From: Turritopsis dohrnii
Lineage: Eukaryota; Cnidaria; Hydrozoa; Anthoathecata; Oceaniidae
Length of the DNA stretch: 64,000 nucleotides
Assembly (NCBI GenBank): GCA_027922465.2
Contig: BQMF02000330.1
Coordinates: forward strand, 124,001 to 188,000
Direction of reading: 5' to 3'
Under the pieces are notes generated by a model. The model was not told where the DNA came from and made no database searches. It saw nothing but the letters and a program-made list of their open reading frames with translations. The translations under genes and the position numbers were made by a program. Below are positions 1 to 12,393 of the stretch, piece by piece. Within the stretch, counting starts at the first letter, position 1. Each line of letters begins with the position of its first letter.

Positions 1-1100
1 CGGTAGCGGAAGCGAAGATGACGATGAGAATTCTAGCCGATTAGAAAATTATGGTGTTCTGGCACACACTGCTGTACCATGCCCTCATTAGTGGAGTGCA
101 ATGTTGCAAGGAGTGTTCCAAACCTACTGCATTTTTTTTAACAAATATTCTGAAAGCTGTTATTTCGTTTCTCATATTCTACATGTGAACAGGTAGTTTA
201 TCTCATTAATTATTCATAATAAATCACTCTTTCACCCTCCTGCACCAATCAAGACGACTCTGAAAAAGAAGTATTCTGAATGATAAAAACGCCTGCGATG
301 AAGCGCCAAAAAGTAAAAATGAAAAATATTCGTTAAACAATATTTAAAATGTTTCTTTCAAGAACAACTAGAAGCCTCAGGGCTTGAACAATTTCCGCAT
401 CAGGCCTAGAGGAAATAGCTTTATGCTACTTTTCAAGATATCTGAATGACTATCCATTCTGTTCTTGTTGCTTACGTGAGAACAGGTCTATCACAATTCC
501 CAAAATATGACTTATGGTTCACATGAAGAATAAAATGATATTCGATAGAAGTGAACCCAAATCATTTGAAAATCGGGGAAAAATCAGGGAAGTAACTGCC
601 AACTTTAATATCAGGACCTTCCAATTGTTCTTTGTGCACACCTTCCAAATTTTCCCAGAAATGTGAATTTGGTAATATATTTAAGTAAACATTACATGAA
701 ATTGTTCATAACTTGCATTAATAGGAGCAGGAGAAACTTGGGCTTTTCAAAGATTTTCCATGACATTTAACAGCATTACAAGAAGATAAAAATTATATAC
801 ATAACTTAAATCAACATAACATACAATATGAAAATCTATTTCTACTAAACCTGCCAGTGGCGGATCCAGAGGTGAGCAGCTACTTGTGTTGGAGAGTGTT
901 AGCAATTTAAACATAAAAAAAAAAGGTTCACATAATCCCATTGATAACATGAACTGAATTCACAACTTATGTTAATGTGCTTCTCCACAAGTTGCGACTA
1001 CACTCTAGATCCACCACTGTCTGCATATTACCACTTCTATAGAGTCTATAAATAACACCAATGTGCATGAAAAGACAAATAGCACAATAAAACTTTGTTA
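1..1100. other. no gene recognised
   Basis: AT-rich sequence with only short, unconvincing reading frames. The first bases (CGGTAGCGGAAGCG) resemble the CGGTAGCAGCG ends of a repeat family seen elsewhere in this window (near 14051, 16495, 27870, 33555 and 34250), so a repeat end may lie here. Confidence 0.5.
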
Positions 1101-1730
1101 GAATCTGTATGAAAATGTTTTTTTTGAATATGATATACCTTAATGGGATTTTTTTTGCGTGGACTAATTTTTGCGAGCGAACGTTTGAGAACGTTTTGCG
1201 TGGATTAATTTTTTCGATTCAGAGCTTCTCAAGGAAAATGTTTGGATATATATTTGCGAATGGGCACAAAGTGCAATGTGTGTACTTTATAATATAGCTT
1301 AGAAGTAGCAGCAAAAATCACCATTTCCATGCCTGCCATATTGCAAAAATCAATGGGTGCTTGATAAGCACAAGGAAATAGTTAATATATGAAAGGTACG
1401 CAGAGCCAAAAAATGAGCAAATAAAATCATGAAATTTTGGGTGGATTTATTTTCGGGAATCGTTCATGTCTTGATGTTTTGCGTGGATTTATTTTGGGCA
1501 AATTTGCAAAAGTTGCAAAACTTAATCCACGCAAAAAAAAATCCCCTTAACCCTACCTGCTGTGGGCTTTTTGGCTCCCTCAAACCCATAAGGGGGGGCA
1601 CTTTGTGCCCCCCCTTCACAATTCCTGATAGGATTATTCTTTTGCCATGAAATTTGGTACAGCAATACTTCAACATACAGGAAACAAATATATATAAAAA
1701 GAAATTTCAAAAATACATCTTATTTTTGCT
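1101..1730. repeat. dispersed repeat with iterated GCGTGGATTTATTTT phrases
   Basis: The phrase GCGTGGA(C/T)T(A/T)ATTTTT recurs near 1157, 1199, 1439 and 1481, and again inverted near 1525 (AATCCACGCAAAAAAAA). A G-run and C-run palindrome (GGGGGGGCACTTTGTGCCCCCCC) lies at about 1593-1615. This internal repetition suggests a non-coding repeat or MITE. I cannot place its ends. Confidence 0.4.
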
Positions 1731-4416
1731 GACGTCATCAATTATAGTGACAATTGTCGAAAATTATGCGAAAAACTGGAAAAAAGTGATGTTTTTTTAA
1801 ATTGCGACTGAAGTAGGTAGAGAAACACATTTTCCTTTATTTTTATTTTCCTTAAAAGCTTTTACAATATACTAAATGAATATACAAATCTAAACTGACA
1901 ATTTTGTCTCAATGGTATATTGTGGTGCGCCAACTTTGAAGAAAAACTCAAAAAACTTCTAGACCGCGCAAAATCATGAAGTTTCCACTTTTTCAAACAA
2001 TGACTCATAACTTGTGATATAAAAGTGCTATAAATGAATATAAATGAAATATGCATTCAAAATGCAAGTGATATAGCCTTGCAGTAGAGTAAGTCCTAAA
2101 AGTTCAAACCGGCAGTTGCGGTTTACAAGATTTATCGCGTGCACCTAGTTGGAAAAAATTGATCCTTGTCCCAAAATTTATGGAAGAGGACATAATATCC
2201 AATCAAAAATACATGAAATCAGTGAACTCTGCTTAGAAAAACAGTTGCCCAGGAAATAAAATCATCAGTTGCAGGAAAATAAGCTAAAAGTAAGCTGTCA
2301 ATGTTCCATGTCTGAGCCTGCACAAAACCGTCTAATGATAGTCGTGACCGACAAACATGCCGCTGTGCCTAAAATACTCAACCGATGAAAAAAATTTTCT
2401 TACCCAAATATTTCCAATAAAATTTGATGAAAAGTCGTAAAATTTCAGCTTCATAGCTCTAACGGTTAAATAATGCCGGTCAATTAACTAACATTCCAAA
2501 TTTTCACAAGGCTTTAGTGATCTCATTGTATGTATATAATTGGTTGGATTCTAATCATCATCCAAAGTTTGTTTTCCTCTGACATATTTCCAAATTAAAT
2601 CATTGTGCCTCCATTAAGCGGTTTGCAGGATTATTTTGAACAATGTCATATTAAAATCTTTTAAATGTGAATTTAAAACTAATCATACAAGTGATAACTT
2701 GACCAAGATTTCACAGTGATGAATAATTTGATACAGTCTGGAATTCCCTAAATTACTCCCTTCTTTAATTCATTACCGCTTTTCAATTCACTATGATATT
2801 TCGGAGAAAGAAAAACAGTTTTATAAGACATATCGTTCACCAATATCTTTCACATGTTTATACTTTCAGTATGTATGTGTATGTTTGGGTCAATTCTCAT
2901 TTACTAGTGATTTGTGCTGCTATGACAATTTCATTTGTTTGTTTTTGTCAATATCTTGAACTTTCGGTGTAACATTTATTAAATGAAATGAACATGTTTA
3001 ATGCATTTATTGATAAGACGTATTTACCAGTAATGTTTTGATACTATAATACATTTCTGCCGCGATATTAAAAGTTTTTGTCACAGCAAAGTTTCGTTTA
3101 CTATCAAACCTTCACCTTCTTTTTCAAGAATGTTTCCCAGAGTCAGCTAAACATCAATATTCCCTCCATAAGGAATGTTCTTATGATTATATTTCGATTG
3201 CAATAGTAGATAAAGTCTTAAAATTCTTCTTCAAAGCTTCTTCTAATTCTACAATTTCCTCAAAATATAAACCAAACGGTTCGAGAACGATTCACGTGTT
3301 CGGTGTGCATATTTTACTGACTTTTTAAAGAAATTTTAAAGATAATTGAATTGGGAAGTTTTAATTATAAAACGTCTAAAATAACTTCTAAAAGTATTTC
3401 AAAAGTATAAAAAGCTTATTATCTTTATGAATTAATATTGAAAGTGGCCTTTTTGTATTACATTTTGCATAGAGTTTTGGGTCTGTCATTAACTATTTTG
3501 AATAAACAAACAATCCGAAATCCGAACGGACTTTCCGAAAACGGCAAAAAAACTGTTACAGAGATTGATAGATAGAATGTCTAAATCAAACAATTTCCTT
3601 CGCTAAGGCGCGGAAATTGAATAAACTTATTACATGGAACAACTTGTGTTTTAATCGACGATTAAAACTAAATTCAGAATTTTTCCGAAAGCTGTGAAAA
3701 AAGTGCTAAATGTTAATAAACAAGCTTGCTGTTCTTGAATTTGAATTTCCTTGTCACAATAGAAACACGAATACGAAAAAATGCTTGAGAATAAATGAAC
3801 TGAAATCAAACAGCGTTGACAATAACACATCGAACTTTATGCGATATTCTTCGTCAGAAACTGTTATTAGCTTTTCGAATTCATAAATAAGCAGGCACCA
3901 TGCAAAGGGACAAATAAGTTATAGTTAATACACCCCCATGGTAATTATCACTGATAACATTGCATGTAACATTCAGAATGATTTCACGAGCATCTGCAAC
4001 ATTGACGTCACATCACTGAAAGTTATTGCAAAGTTGTTTAGTGATACTTTGGGACTAAATTGATTGAATTTTGCAAAAAAAAACCTTGGAGGTCGTTACT
4101 GATGTTAAAAACTGAGAGTTAAGATGAAAAAAATATCTAACGTTCGTTTTCCTTTAAAGTAAAACCTCAACACTTAGTATGAATTAGCTTTTAACCATCG
4201 TTTCAATTTTCGGGTGTTCTACAAAAAAAAATCTAATTAATGTGTGAAAAGAACAGAAGTTTTTGTGTGAAATCACCTGACACTAGACTTGCTGTTATGG
4301 CAACACCAATACGAACAAATAAGACAAGGTTTTTGTTTCGCGACTTTACAAAAAATCTTTTTTACTTTTTTTCATTAGTTTTTGTATGCTTTTAGTGCAA
4401 CAATTGCATTGCATCT
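1731..4416. other. no gene recognised
   Basis: AT-rich sequence without long frames, clear repeats or RNA genes. It includes the 5' flank of the GPCR. No promoter element could be identified with confidence. Confidence 0.5.
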
Positions 4417-5220
4417 ATGAGAAACAGGACCATGCACTACGCGGAGATCACAAATTGGGCTTCCATAGTGATGTGTGTTGGAGGAATTCCGCTCTTATGT
4501 GTTGTGCTCCATATTATCAAAAAGGAAAATGAAAATACTTTGAAGCAGAGGAAAATCTTCATTTCCTTATTTTTAGCAGAGCTGATGAATTTCTTTTTCG
4601 TTTTTGTAAAAACAGTTACAGAAATGGCTACAGGTACCAATGTTGCTTTGTATGTTTTGCAAATATTGCTTTTTTTCTTATTTCCGTTAATTATGTCGCA
4701 TTACTTGCTGACAATACAGCGTTTTATGACAACATATCTAACTATAAGGTACCCAAGTTCATCTTTCGAGGAGCACTACGTTACGATTATCATTGTTAGT
4801 TGGATATTGCCTGGCATTGGAACTGTAGTATGGCTGGTATTTGTGAGCACTGGCAATCGACAAATTCAAAGCCACATTAACGTTTCATTAAAAGCTATCT
4901 TAATTTTATCGATGACGTACCTGATTGTATTTGTAACTGTGTACATTTATTTAACTTTCAAAGCAACAACGCTGCAGGCGACAGCACGACAAGGAAATAT
5001 GATGGCATTTTGGCTTGTCTTTACTTTCTTAATATTTGTACCAACAACACAGCTGCTCATTACAGTTTTTCCGAGTCTCGGACGTTTTTTAGTGATCCCA
5101 TCCAGCATTAATCATCTTTGTGATGCCACATTCTACATTTTCTTACATCCGAAAGTCAGACAAAGCTTCATTCGTTGGAGAGCAACAAAGAGAATTCCAC
5201 CATCGGAAGATACCAGTTAA
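4417..5220 (+). CDS. rhodopsin-like orphan GPCR, single exon
   Basis: A 267-residue intronless frame with seven hydrophobic segments, at roughly residues 15-34, 46-70, 76-98, 120-141, 158-182, 195-218 and 225-243. The end of TM3 reads TIQRF and is followed by a YLTIRYP segment. This is the place where rhodopsin-family receptors have E/DRY, so the arginine is kept but the acidic residue is replaced by Q. TM7 ends DATFYIFLHPKVR, a variant of the NPxxY plus HP-K/R junction. The extracellular N-terminus is only about 14 residues and no signal peptide is evident. Family knowledge suggests a plasma-membrane, G-protein-coupled receptor of the large lineage-specific orphan expansions of cnidarians. 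The ligand cannot be inferred. A TA-flanked mariner MITE begins 28 bp after the stop. The chosen ATG is the first in the open frame; another methionine lies five codons downstream. Confidence 0.8.
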   Translation: MRNRTMHYAEITNWASIVMCVGGIPLLCVVLHIIKKENENTLKQRKIFISLFLAELMNFFFVFVKTVTEMATGTNVALYVLQILLFFLFPLIMSHYLLTIQRFMTTYLTIRYPSSSFEEHYVTIIIVSWILPGIGTVVWLVFVSTGNRQIQSHINVSLKAILILSMTYLIVFVTVYIYLTFKATTLQATARQGNMMAFWLVFTFLIFVPTTQLLITVFPSLGRFLVIPSSINHLCDATFYIFLHPKVRQSFIRWRATKRIPPSEDTS

Positions 5221-5247
5221 AAAGTAGCTCATTGCAAAACTAATCTA

Positions 5248-5488
5248 CAGTGTGTTTCATAATGTTGGAAATGGAAATTTTAAATTTTCTTTTTGAATTT
5301 AATTATATTTTTGCGAAGACATCTTCCTTATTTTTTCAAAAACCACTTTTTCATTTTTCACAAAAGTATAATAGCCGAAAGAGCTTGAAGTTGGCTTTCC
5401 GTTGATGTAAAAATTATTTTGAAATTCGGTATATTTATTTCAAAAAACAACTTTAAAATTTCCATTTCTAACATTATGAAACACACTG
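5248..5488. mobile_element. mariner-type MITE, family A (copy 1)
   Basis: A 241 bp foldback element. Its ends read CAGTGTGTTTCATAATGTTG and the reverse complement near 5469-5488. Both sides carry TA (5246-5247 and 5489-5490), the target duplication of Tc1/mariner transposons. It has no coding capacity. Related copies are at 11322, 12394 and 20333. Confidence 0.85.
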
Positions 5489-5490
5489 TA

Positions 5491-7204
5491 TAGAATTTAT
5501 TAACGATGACACTTGTTCACACTCGTTCATACATTGTTTAAAAAACTGGAACATTTTTAAACAAACGTTCCCGTTTAAAAGAGTATTCAAATATCTTACA
5601 AGGAATTGGGACTTTTATTTATTTTAGCTAACTGAAAATCCATTATAATTAAGTATGTTTAAATTAGGTAAGTTTTTTGTTGTTAAGATCTCAGTGTATG
5701 TTTCAAAAGTGAATTTTTTTCCAATTTTTTTTTGGCAGATGTTATCATTAGGTTATTATTACACCACATTTGAATTTGTGTGGAAGAATAGTGCCTTTTG
5801 AGAAATTTATGGGCATTTCTTGTTATTCAGTAGTTGTAAGTAGTGAAAATCTTGTTGTATAGTCTGTTTACCACGTTCATGGCCAAATCGTTAGTTTCAG
5901 TCTGACAAGCTTTCTTCATAGGATGAAGAACCATTGTACATATGGATATCCAAATAAATGATTATTATTATTATTATTATTATCATTAGCACATAAATTA
6001 AAAAATATAAAACATAAAAGATACGACCATAGTATGTTTTAAAACGGGAGTTGAACGTATGATTCTATAGAAAAGTTGAACAAAGATTATTTTTTCCGTA
6101 ATTGCTACATTGTGTCCTTTAAAAAACCTTGTTCTTTTGAAATAAAGTGTTATATTGAATGTATTACTCACATTTCAACGAAAGCCTATTGTTCTTATAA
6201 TTTCATCAAAACAACTTATACGCACGATGTTTTAGTATTCATAAATTATCTACGATGTGTGTATCGAACCTCCTGAAAATTCTAAAAGTTCAGAAATAAG
6301 AGTTAGCTTTATTTATGATGCGATCATTAAAATTTGAAAGGTCACAGCAGCATTCAGCCGTGTTTGTACATGAATGTAGTGAACAAACTATAAACTCGAT
6401 AGCATTTTAATTAAACTAACAGCTCACTTTGTGTCATATTGATGTGTATGTGAAAAGTTATCGCTGTTTTGCATTCTTCTCAGCAAGTGGCTCATTTCCT
6501 TAAAAACTTCGCACAGCGGAAAATGAAAGCCTGTTAACGAAAAGTGTGCACGCGATTTGAGAGAAAATCCCTGATTGGCTCAAAATCCTTGATTATTTTC
6601 AAATATCAAATGGCTCAAAAGTATGGAAAAATCAAGAAACTGTTTTTTCTCCTGAACAAAGTCATTAATTCGGATTCGCGGGCACATTTTTTTCCATTGA
6701 TTGTGAGGAATCAACACAACCAAAAAAAGATTTAAAAAACCTTTTTCTTCTGGAGTTGGAACTCAAAGAGACAATTTAAAGTCCGTAATTTCTTATTTAT
6801 TATTTATGTGAAGATATCATTAAATATACTGTAGGAAAGAAAATTTATTGCTCTACACGAATCCACGAAATATTTTTACTTAAAACGTAATTGTAAAAAG
6901 AAATAACGGAAAAGGTTATGCAATGCATATGTGAGAAAAATGTACGACGAGTCATAGAGATTAATGACTCTGTTTCATCCGTGATTTTGGAAGTCTTTCT
7001 GTGACGTTTGATGTTTTTCTTTGTTATCTGTAAAGCTTTTAGAACGTCTTCGTCTATTACTTGTCGTCTATAAAGCTTTTAGAACGTCTAATTTGAAGGA
7101 AGTTGCAAATGGACGTTTGGTTTTATAAAATCATGAGCTGTAGTTTTTATTAAATTTGAAGAAGCAGAGTCTTTTTATTTCAAACATTGTATATTTTTGG
7201 CTAT
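5491..7204. other. no gene; possible LINE 3' tail near 5940-5990
   Basis: AT-rich intergenic sequence. Around 5945-5985 the sequence TGGATATCCAAATAAATG runs into an (ATT)n microsatellite. This is typical of the 3' end of L2/CR1-like LINEs, so a heavily 5'-truncated LINE on the + strand is possible. The phrase TATAAAGCTTTTAGAACGTCT is nearly duplicated at about 7032-7050 and 7069-7089. Confidence 0.4.
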
Positions 7205-7330
7205 AAATTTCGCGGGAATTAATTTTCGCGAATTTTCGGATTTCTATTGTTCTAGAACAATAGTCTTTTGTTGTTAAACAATAGGACTCGCGAAATTCGT
7301 GAAATTTTCTTCCCGCGAAAATTTCTTCCC
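7205..7330. repeat. imperfect inverted repeat (TTCGCGGGAATTAATTTTCG type)
   Basis: AAATTTCGCGGGAATTAA at the left is mirrored by a CTTCCCGCGAAAATTT arm at the right. A second, inner palindrome is centred on TTCTAGAA. It looks like a short hairpin MITE with no coding content. Confidence 0.5.
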
Positions 7331-7388
7331 TTAAGGTAGTTTTTCAAGCAGATTAATAAAACTGCTGTCATAAACAGCAATGTCTGGT

Positions 7389-7625
7389 TCAGACCTGTCG
7401 ATTACCACGATTAAGACGATTAAAATTTACTGTAATCGTCGTAATTGTCGTAATCGTCTAATGTGAACGCTTTTGTTATCGTCGTAAGCGTCATAAACGC
7501 CCGACGTTTACAACGACAAAATATCAAAAAATGTTAGATATTTGACAGTGTTCAGACCTGGCAATTGGCGATTACGACGATTGATATTTTTTTAATCGTT
7601 GTATTCGTCGTTATCGTCATGTTTG
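7389..7625. repeat. non-coding repeat built of TCGTCGTAAT sub-repeats
   Basis: Two TTCAGACCTG(T/G)C ends (near 7387 and 7550) lead into runs of ATTACGACGATT and its complement, including TAATCGTCGTAATTGTCGTA. The dense direct and inverted sub-repeats and the CAGACCTG-like ends suggest a hAT-type MITE. No target duplication was identified. Confidence 0.4.
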
Positions 7626-8150
7626 AGCCAAGCCGAAGGGAATTGTTAAAATTACGGGACATAAAAAAAGGAATTGCATTAAAACCGTGACTACTTAGAA
7701 ATGCACAAAATCAAAAAACATTTCATCGCAGAAGTTTTAACTTGTGTTGTTAGTTTTTTTGCGATTCCGTGTGCTCATTTGAAAGTGGGAGCCTTTTTTC
7801 ACTGAAACACTGTACACAGTTCTACGCAGATATGTTTCTTTTGTTTTAAAAGGTAACTTAATTAGACTCCATTTGCCATAAGTAACTGGGTTGATAACAT
7901 GATGTCGTATGAGAGTTTCCAAGACTTTACATGGCTTCTCAAACTTTTGTGCGACAAGTTAATCAAGCTCACTCATTTTATCTGTTATTTGTTCATCTGA
8001 ATTTTTGCATTGCTGTTTTTGTTCCATATTCTTTTTAATAGTTTAGAGCCTCAACTATTCTTTGTTTCTATGTGTTACTGTTCCACAGAAAATCTCCACA
8101 TTCACATGAAGTATTGTTCTTCAAAATTTCTCTCAACTTTTAAATATTAA

Positions 8151-10866
8151 CTAGCCGCCAAGGCGGCGTCGCTCGCCGCCGATGTTCAGCATGCGTTGAC
8201 TTCACGAAAAATAAAAATAAGGAATTGCAAACCGAAAGTGTTCCCATGTTGTAGAGCTCGAAAAACTGATCAAATATATGTATGGGATCGTTCCGCTACG
8301 ATCAATCGTTACAGAGATAACATTGTTCAACGACTTTGATGCCGCCAAGGTGGCGTCGCTCGCCGCCCAGGTTCAGCCTGCGTTGTGTCACCTCCCAAAG
8401 AGTTCACGAAAATTGGAATTAAGGAATTGACAATAGAAAGTGTTACCATCTTGTAGAGCTCGAAATTCTGAGCAAGAAAATGTATGAGATCATATGTCTA
8501 TGACGCACCGTTACGGAGATATCGTCGATCAAAGATTTTAATGACGTCACACACCCGTCACAAAAAAAATTTGGTCTAAATTTTTTCGTCACCCCATAAC
8601 CTGTATCGCGGACCCCAAAAAACGTCAGTTATCCCTATTGGTTACCGAGATAATTTTCCCTAAACGTTACATTCGATTAGGGTCTCAATACAACGGTTTC
8701 ACACTGACGTCGCGCACAAGAAGAAAAATAATTTATGTGCGATCTTACATTGATGACTCTCTTTCGCAGTTCACATCCACCATTTTGCTTGACTTACAAA
8801 CAAACAAACAAACAGACAGACAGACAGACAGACGGAGAAAAGGCTATTAATATATAGATTAGCCGCCAAGGCGGCGTCGCTCGCTGCCCATGTTCAGCCT
8901 GCGTTGAGTTCACGAAAAATAAAATTAAGGAATTGTCAGTCATAAGTGTAACCATGTTGTAGAGCTCGAGAAACTGATCAAATAAATGTATGGGATCGTT
9001 CAGCTACGACCAACCGTTGCCGGGATATCGTCGATCAAAGATTTTCATGACGTCACAGACCCGTCCCCACCAAAAAAATTAGATCCAAAGTTTTCGTCAC
9101 GCGATCGCCTGTATTGCGAACCCCAAAAAACGTCAGTTATCCCCATTGGTTGCCGAGATAATTTTCCCTAAACATCGCATTCTATTTGGGTTTCAATGGA
9201 ATGGTCTCACACTGAGATCGCGCACAAGAAGAGAAATAATTTATGTGTGATCTTACATTGCTGACTCCCCGATTTCTTTCGCAGTTCACATCTACCATTT
9301 TGCGTGACAGACGGACAAACAAAGAAACAAACAAACGGAGAATCGGCTATTAATATATAGATAGCCGCCAAGGCGGCGTCGCTCGCCGCCCATGTTCAGC
9401 CTGTGTTGAGTTCACGGAAAATAAAATTAAGGAATTGGTTATGGTAAGTGTGCCCATGTTGAAGAGCACGAAAAACTGATCAAAAAAATGTATGGGATTG
9501 TTTTGCTACGACCAACCGTTACAGAGATATCGTTGAACCAAAATTTTGATGACGTCACAGACCCGTCCCCCTAAAATATTTGCCCCAATATTTTCGTCAC
9601 CCCATGGCCAATATCGCGGACCCCAAAAAACGTCAGTTATCCCTATTGGTTACCGAGATAATTTTCCCTAAACATCACATTCGATTAGGGTCTCAATACA
9701 ATGGTTTCACACTGACGTCGCACAAAATAAAATAAAATAATCACTCTCACAACTAAATCTACCATTTTTTTTTTTTTTTTTTTTGATAAGTGTACTCATG
9801 TTGTAGAGCTTGAAAAACTGATCAAAAAAATGTATGGGATCGTATGCGTGACAGACAGAGAAACAGACAGACAGAGAATCGGCTATGAATATATAGAAGC
9901 CGCCAAGGCTAGTTCAGCCTGAGTTGTGTCATCTCCTTCAGATTTCACGAAAAATAAAATTAAGGAATTTACAATGGAAAGTGTTACCATCTTGTAGAGC
10001 TCGAAGTTCTGAGCAAGAAAATGTATATGTCTATGACTCACCGTTTCGGAGATATCGTCGACAGACAGATATCGTCGACAGACAAAAAATAAAATTAAGG
10101 AATTGCCAATGATAAGTGTACCCATGTTGTAGAGCTTGAAAAACTGATCAAAAAAATGTATGGGATCGTTTTGCTACGACCAACCGTTACGGAGATATCA
10201 TCGTTCAAAGATTTTGATGACCTCACAGACTCGTCCCAAAACAAAATTAGACCCAAATTTTTCGTCACCCCGTCGCCTGTATCGCGGACCCCATTAATAT
10301 ATAGACTAGCCGCCCATGTTCAGTATGCGTTGTGTCATCTTCAGATTTCACGAAAAATATAATTAAAGAATTGGCAATGATAAGTGTGCCCATGTTGTAG
10401 AGCTCGAAAAAGCGATCAAAAAAATGTATGGGATCGTTTTGCTACGACCAACCGTTACGGAGATATCGTTGATCAAATATATTGATGACGTCATAGACCC
10501 GTCCCCCAAAAAAATTAGACCCAAATTTTTCGTCACCCTATCGCTTGTATCGCAGACCCCAAAAAGCGTCAGTTATCCCTATTGGTTACCGAGATAATTT
10601 TCCCTAAACGTCGCATTCGATTAGGGTCTCAATACAATGGTTTCACACTGACGTCGCACAAAATAAAACAAAACAATTACTCTAACAACTTAATCTAACA
10701 TTTTGCGTGACTTACAGACAAACAAACAAACAAACGGAGAATCGACTATTAATATATGAACATTTACTAATAATATATCTTTCGCAGTTCATATCTACCA
10801 TTTTGCGTTACAGACAAACAAACAGACAGACAGACAAACAGAGAATCGGCTATTAATATGTAGAAG
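8151..10866 (-). mobile_element. head-to-tail array of non-autonomous Helitrons
   Basis: Five to six related units of about 400-540 bp start near 8151, 8341, 8860, 9362, 9898 and 10306. Read on the minus strand, each starts TCTATATATTAATAGCCGAT and ends in a GC-rich hairpin (GGCGGCGAGCGACGCCGCC) just before CTAG. These are the hallmarks of Helitrons: 5' TC, a 3' hairpin and a CTRR end, inserted between A and T. At 10305/10306 one unit's TATAGA abuts the next unit's CTAG exactly. Units contain conserved stretches such as CCGAGATAATTTTCCCTAAA but no convincing protein. Unit 1 (8151-8340) lacks its 5' half and unit 5 is internally deleted. The last ~110 bp (10759-10866) are a separate 5'-end fragment. 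Confidence 0.75.
8797..8836. repeat. (ACAA)n/(ACAG)n microsatellite at Helitron 5' end
   Basis: A tract of AAAC and then AGAC tetranucleotide repeats just inside the 5' end of a Helitron unit. Comparable shorter tracts occur at the same place in the other units (near 9312, 9850, 10718 and 10818), so the microsatellite belongs to the element. Confidence 0.7.
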
Positions 10867-11321
10867 CCATAAATTATTTAACACCATTTTCGCAGTTTCT
10901 TATTTCATTAATTTCATGTACAAATGAAGTGGTGTTAAAAGCATCAGCAGATATTTCTGTTCCATCCTTCATAGTAAATAAAAATGTTTCTATCCTGCTT
11001 TCGGAAGGTATGATAGTAAGTACGTGTGATGGATTTTTATAACGGATAAACAAAACACAATAGAACTATAAGAAAGAGAAAAAAACAAAATATAAAACAA
11101 TATTGCGAGAAAAATTCTTGCAAGTCTAGATTTTATTGGATGCACCTGTTATAAGGGCCCACGAAACCATTTTCAAAGTGATGTTTCTAGTGTTACCCGA
11201 GCTTCCTACATAGTTATACCGAAAGGTTTATAAGTATTTTCATTCGTGAAGACCTCAAGTATTTAAAAAACTGTTCTTCAAATTAAAACAATATCGTTGT
11301 GGTTCATTAATGTAGGAAATA
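10867..11321. other. no gene recognised
   Basis: AT-rich spacer between the Helitron array and the next mariner MITE. No open frame, repeat or RNA gene could be supported. Confidence 0.5.
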
Positions 11322-11526
11322 CAGTGTGTTCCATAGTTTTAGAAACGAAAACCTTAAAGCTGTTTTTAAATGAATATACCGAATTTTAAAATGATTTTTA
11401 CGTCAATGGAAAGCCGTTTTCAAGATCTTTCGGCTAGTATATTTTTGTGAAAAATGAAAAAGTGGTTTTTGAAAAAATAAGGAAAATGTCTTGGAAAAAT
11501 GTAATTAAATTTTTAAAGGAGTGTGA
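11322..11526. mobile_element. mariner MITE family A (copy 2, left half only)
   Basis: It starts with TA and then CAGTGTGTTCCATAG, and follows the left arm of family A through GTGAAAAATGAAAAAGTGG. The right arm is missing; the sequence then runs into the Penelope-like fragment. A second shred of the same arm lies at about 12230-12310, on the far side of that fragment. The retroelement fragment may therefore have been inserted in, or recombined with, an A element. Confidence 0.65.
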
Positions 11527-11653
11527 AACTTGTTTAAAAATGTTTTGATGCACCGTTCTTCTTAAAAATACTTTTCCAAGTTCTGAGTGAAAATTACTGT
11601 AACTAGAGCATAATCGAAAACGCCAGTGTATTATTGTGTAAATCATACAAAAT

Positions 11654-12208
11654 TTAAACACTGTAGGTAAAAAAACCGTCATAGTGTGCATAAACGCCAC
11701 TAAAGGTGAGCTTTCTATAAACAGATGTGGAAAAGAATTTGTTATGTCGAAAAATTTCAATACCTAAAAAACTCATCCTACTATTCGCTTCAGACTCTGA
11801 AGTAAAAAAGATACTAGAATGACAAGTGTTCAAATGATTTTTTAAAAAGGGCAAATGATCAGCTGACTTACATAAAACAAATATATCGTCAAAATTACTT
11901 CGATAAAAAACAGGTTTGAATTCAAGAGGACAGTTTTCCAACCATATCTGCTCATGGTGTGCCAAAAAAGCATTAGCTAGGGTGGGACCTAGGGGAGAAC
12001 CCATGGCCACTCCATGAATCTGTTGGTAAAACTCATTATCAAACATAAAATGAGATTCTTTAGTACCTAACGATAATAAAGATTTAAAGTCACTTTTAGA
12101 TAAACCGTTAATGTTCTCAATATTTTCAAAAAGCTTGTCAGTACAAATATCAATAGTTTTTTCTAGAGGTACATTAGTAAATAAAGAATCGACATCTAAA
12201 CTGCCCAT
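11654..12208 (-). pseudogene. Penelope-like element reverse transcriptase fragment
   Basis: A 184-residue frame from the palm of a Penelope-type reverse transcriptase. It has motif A (LDVDSLFTNVPLEKTI), motif B (MGSPLGPTLANAFL) and motif C, which here reads NFDDIFVL instead of the usual Y-[V/F]-DD, keeping both aspartates. SRMSFLGIEI fits the downstream FLG-type motif. The N-terminal part of the RT and the GIY-YIG endonuclease typical of Penelope elements are absent, so this is a dead fragment. It is flanked on both sides by pieces of the mariner A family. Penelope-like identity rests on the FTNVPLE and MGSPLGPTLAN motifs. Confidence 0.75.
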
Positions 12209-12393
12209 AAAACTGCCCTTTTACTTCTGAGCCTGATATATTATTGTGAAAATGAAAAAGTGGCTTTGGAAAAAATAAGGGTATTTAAATTTTTAATGGT
12301 CGATTAAGATGTGAGTGAAAAGAAAAAAATTTTCAAACAATGACAGCAATTTGGAAAACAATCAACAAACTTAACCTATGTGTTCACGAAATA

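Noticed and set aside
8151..10866. CRISPR-like array
   Set aside because: Units are 400-540 bp with Helitron ends; no short repeats with unique spacers. The animal context also excludes CRISPR.
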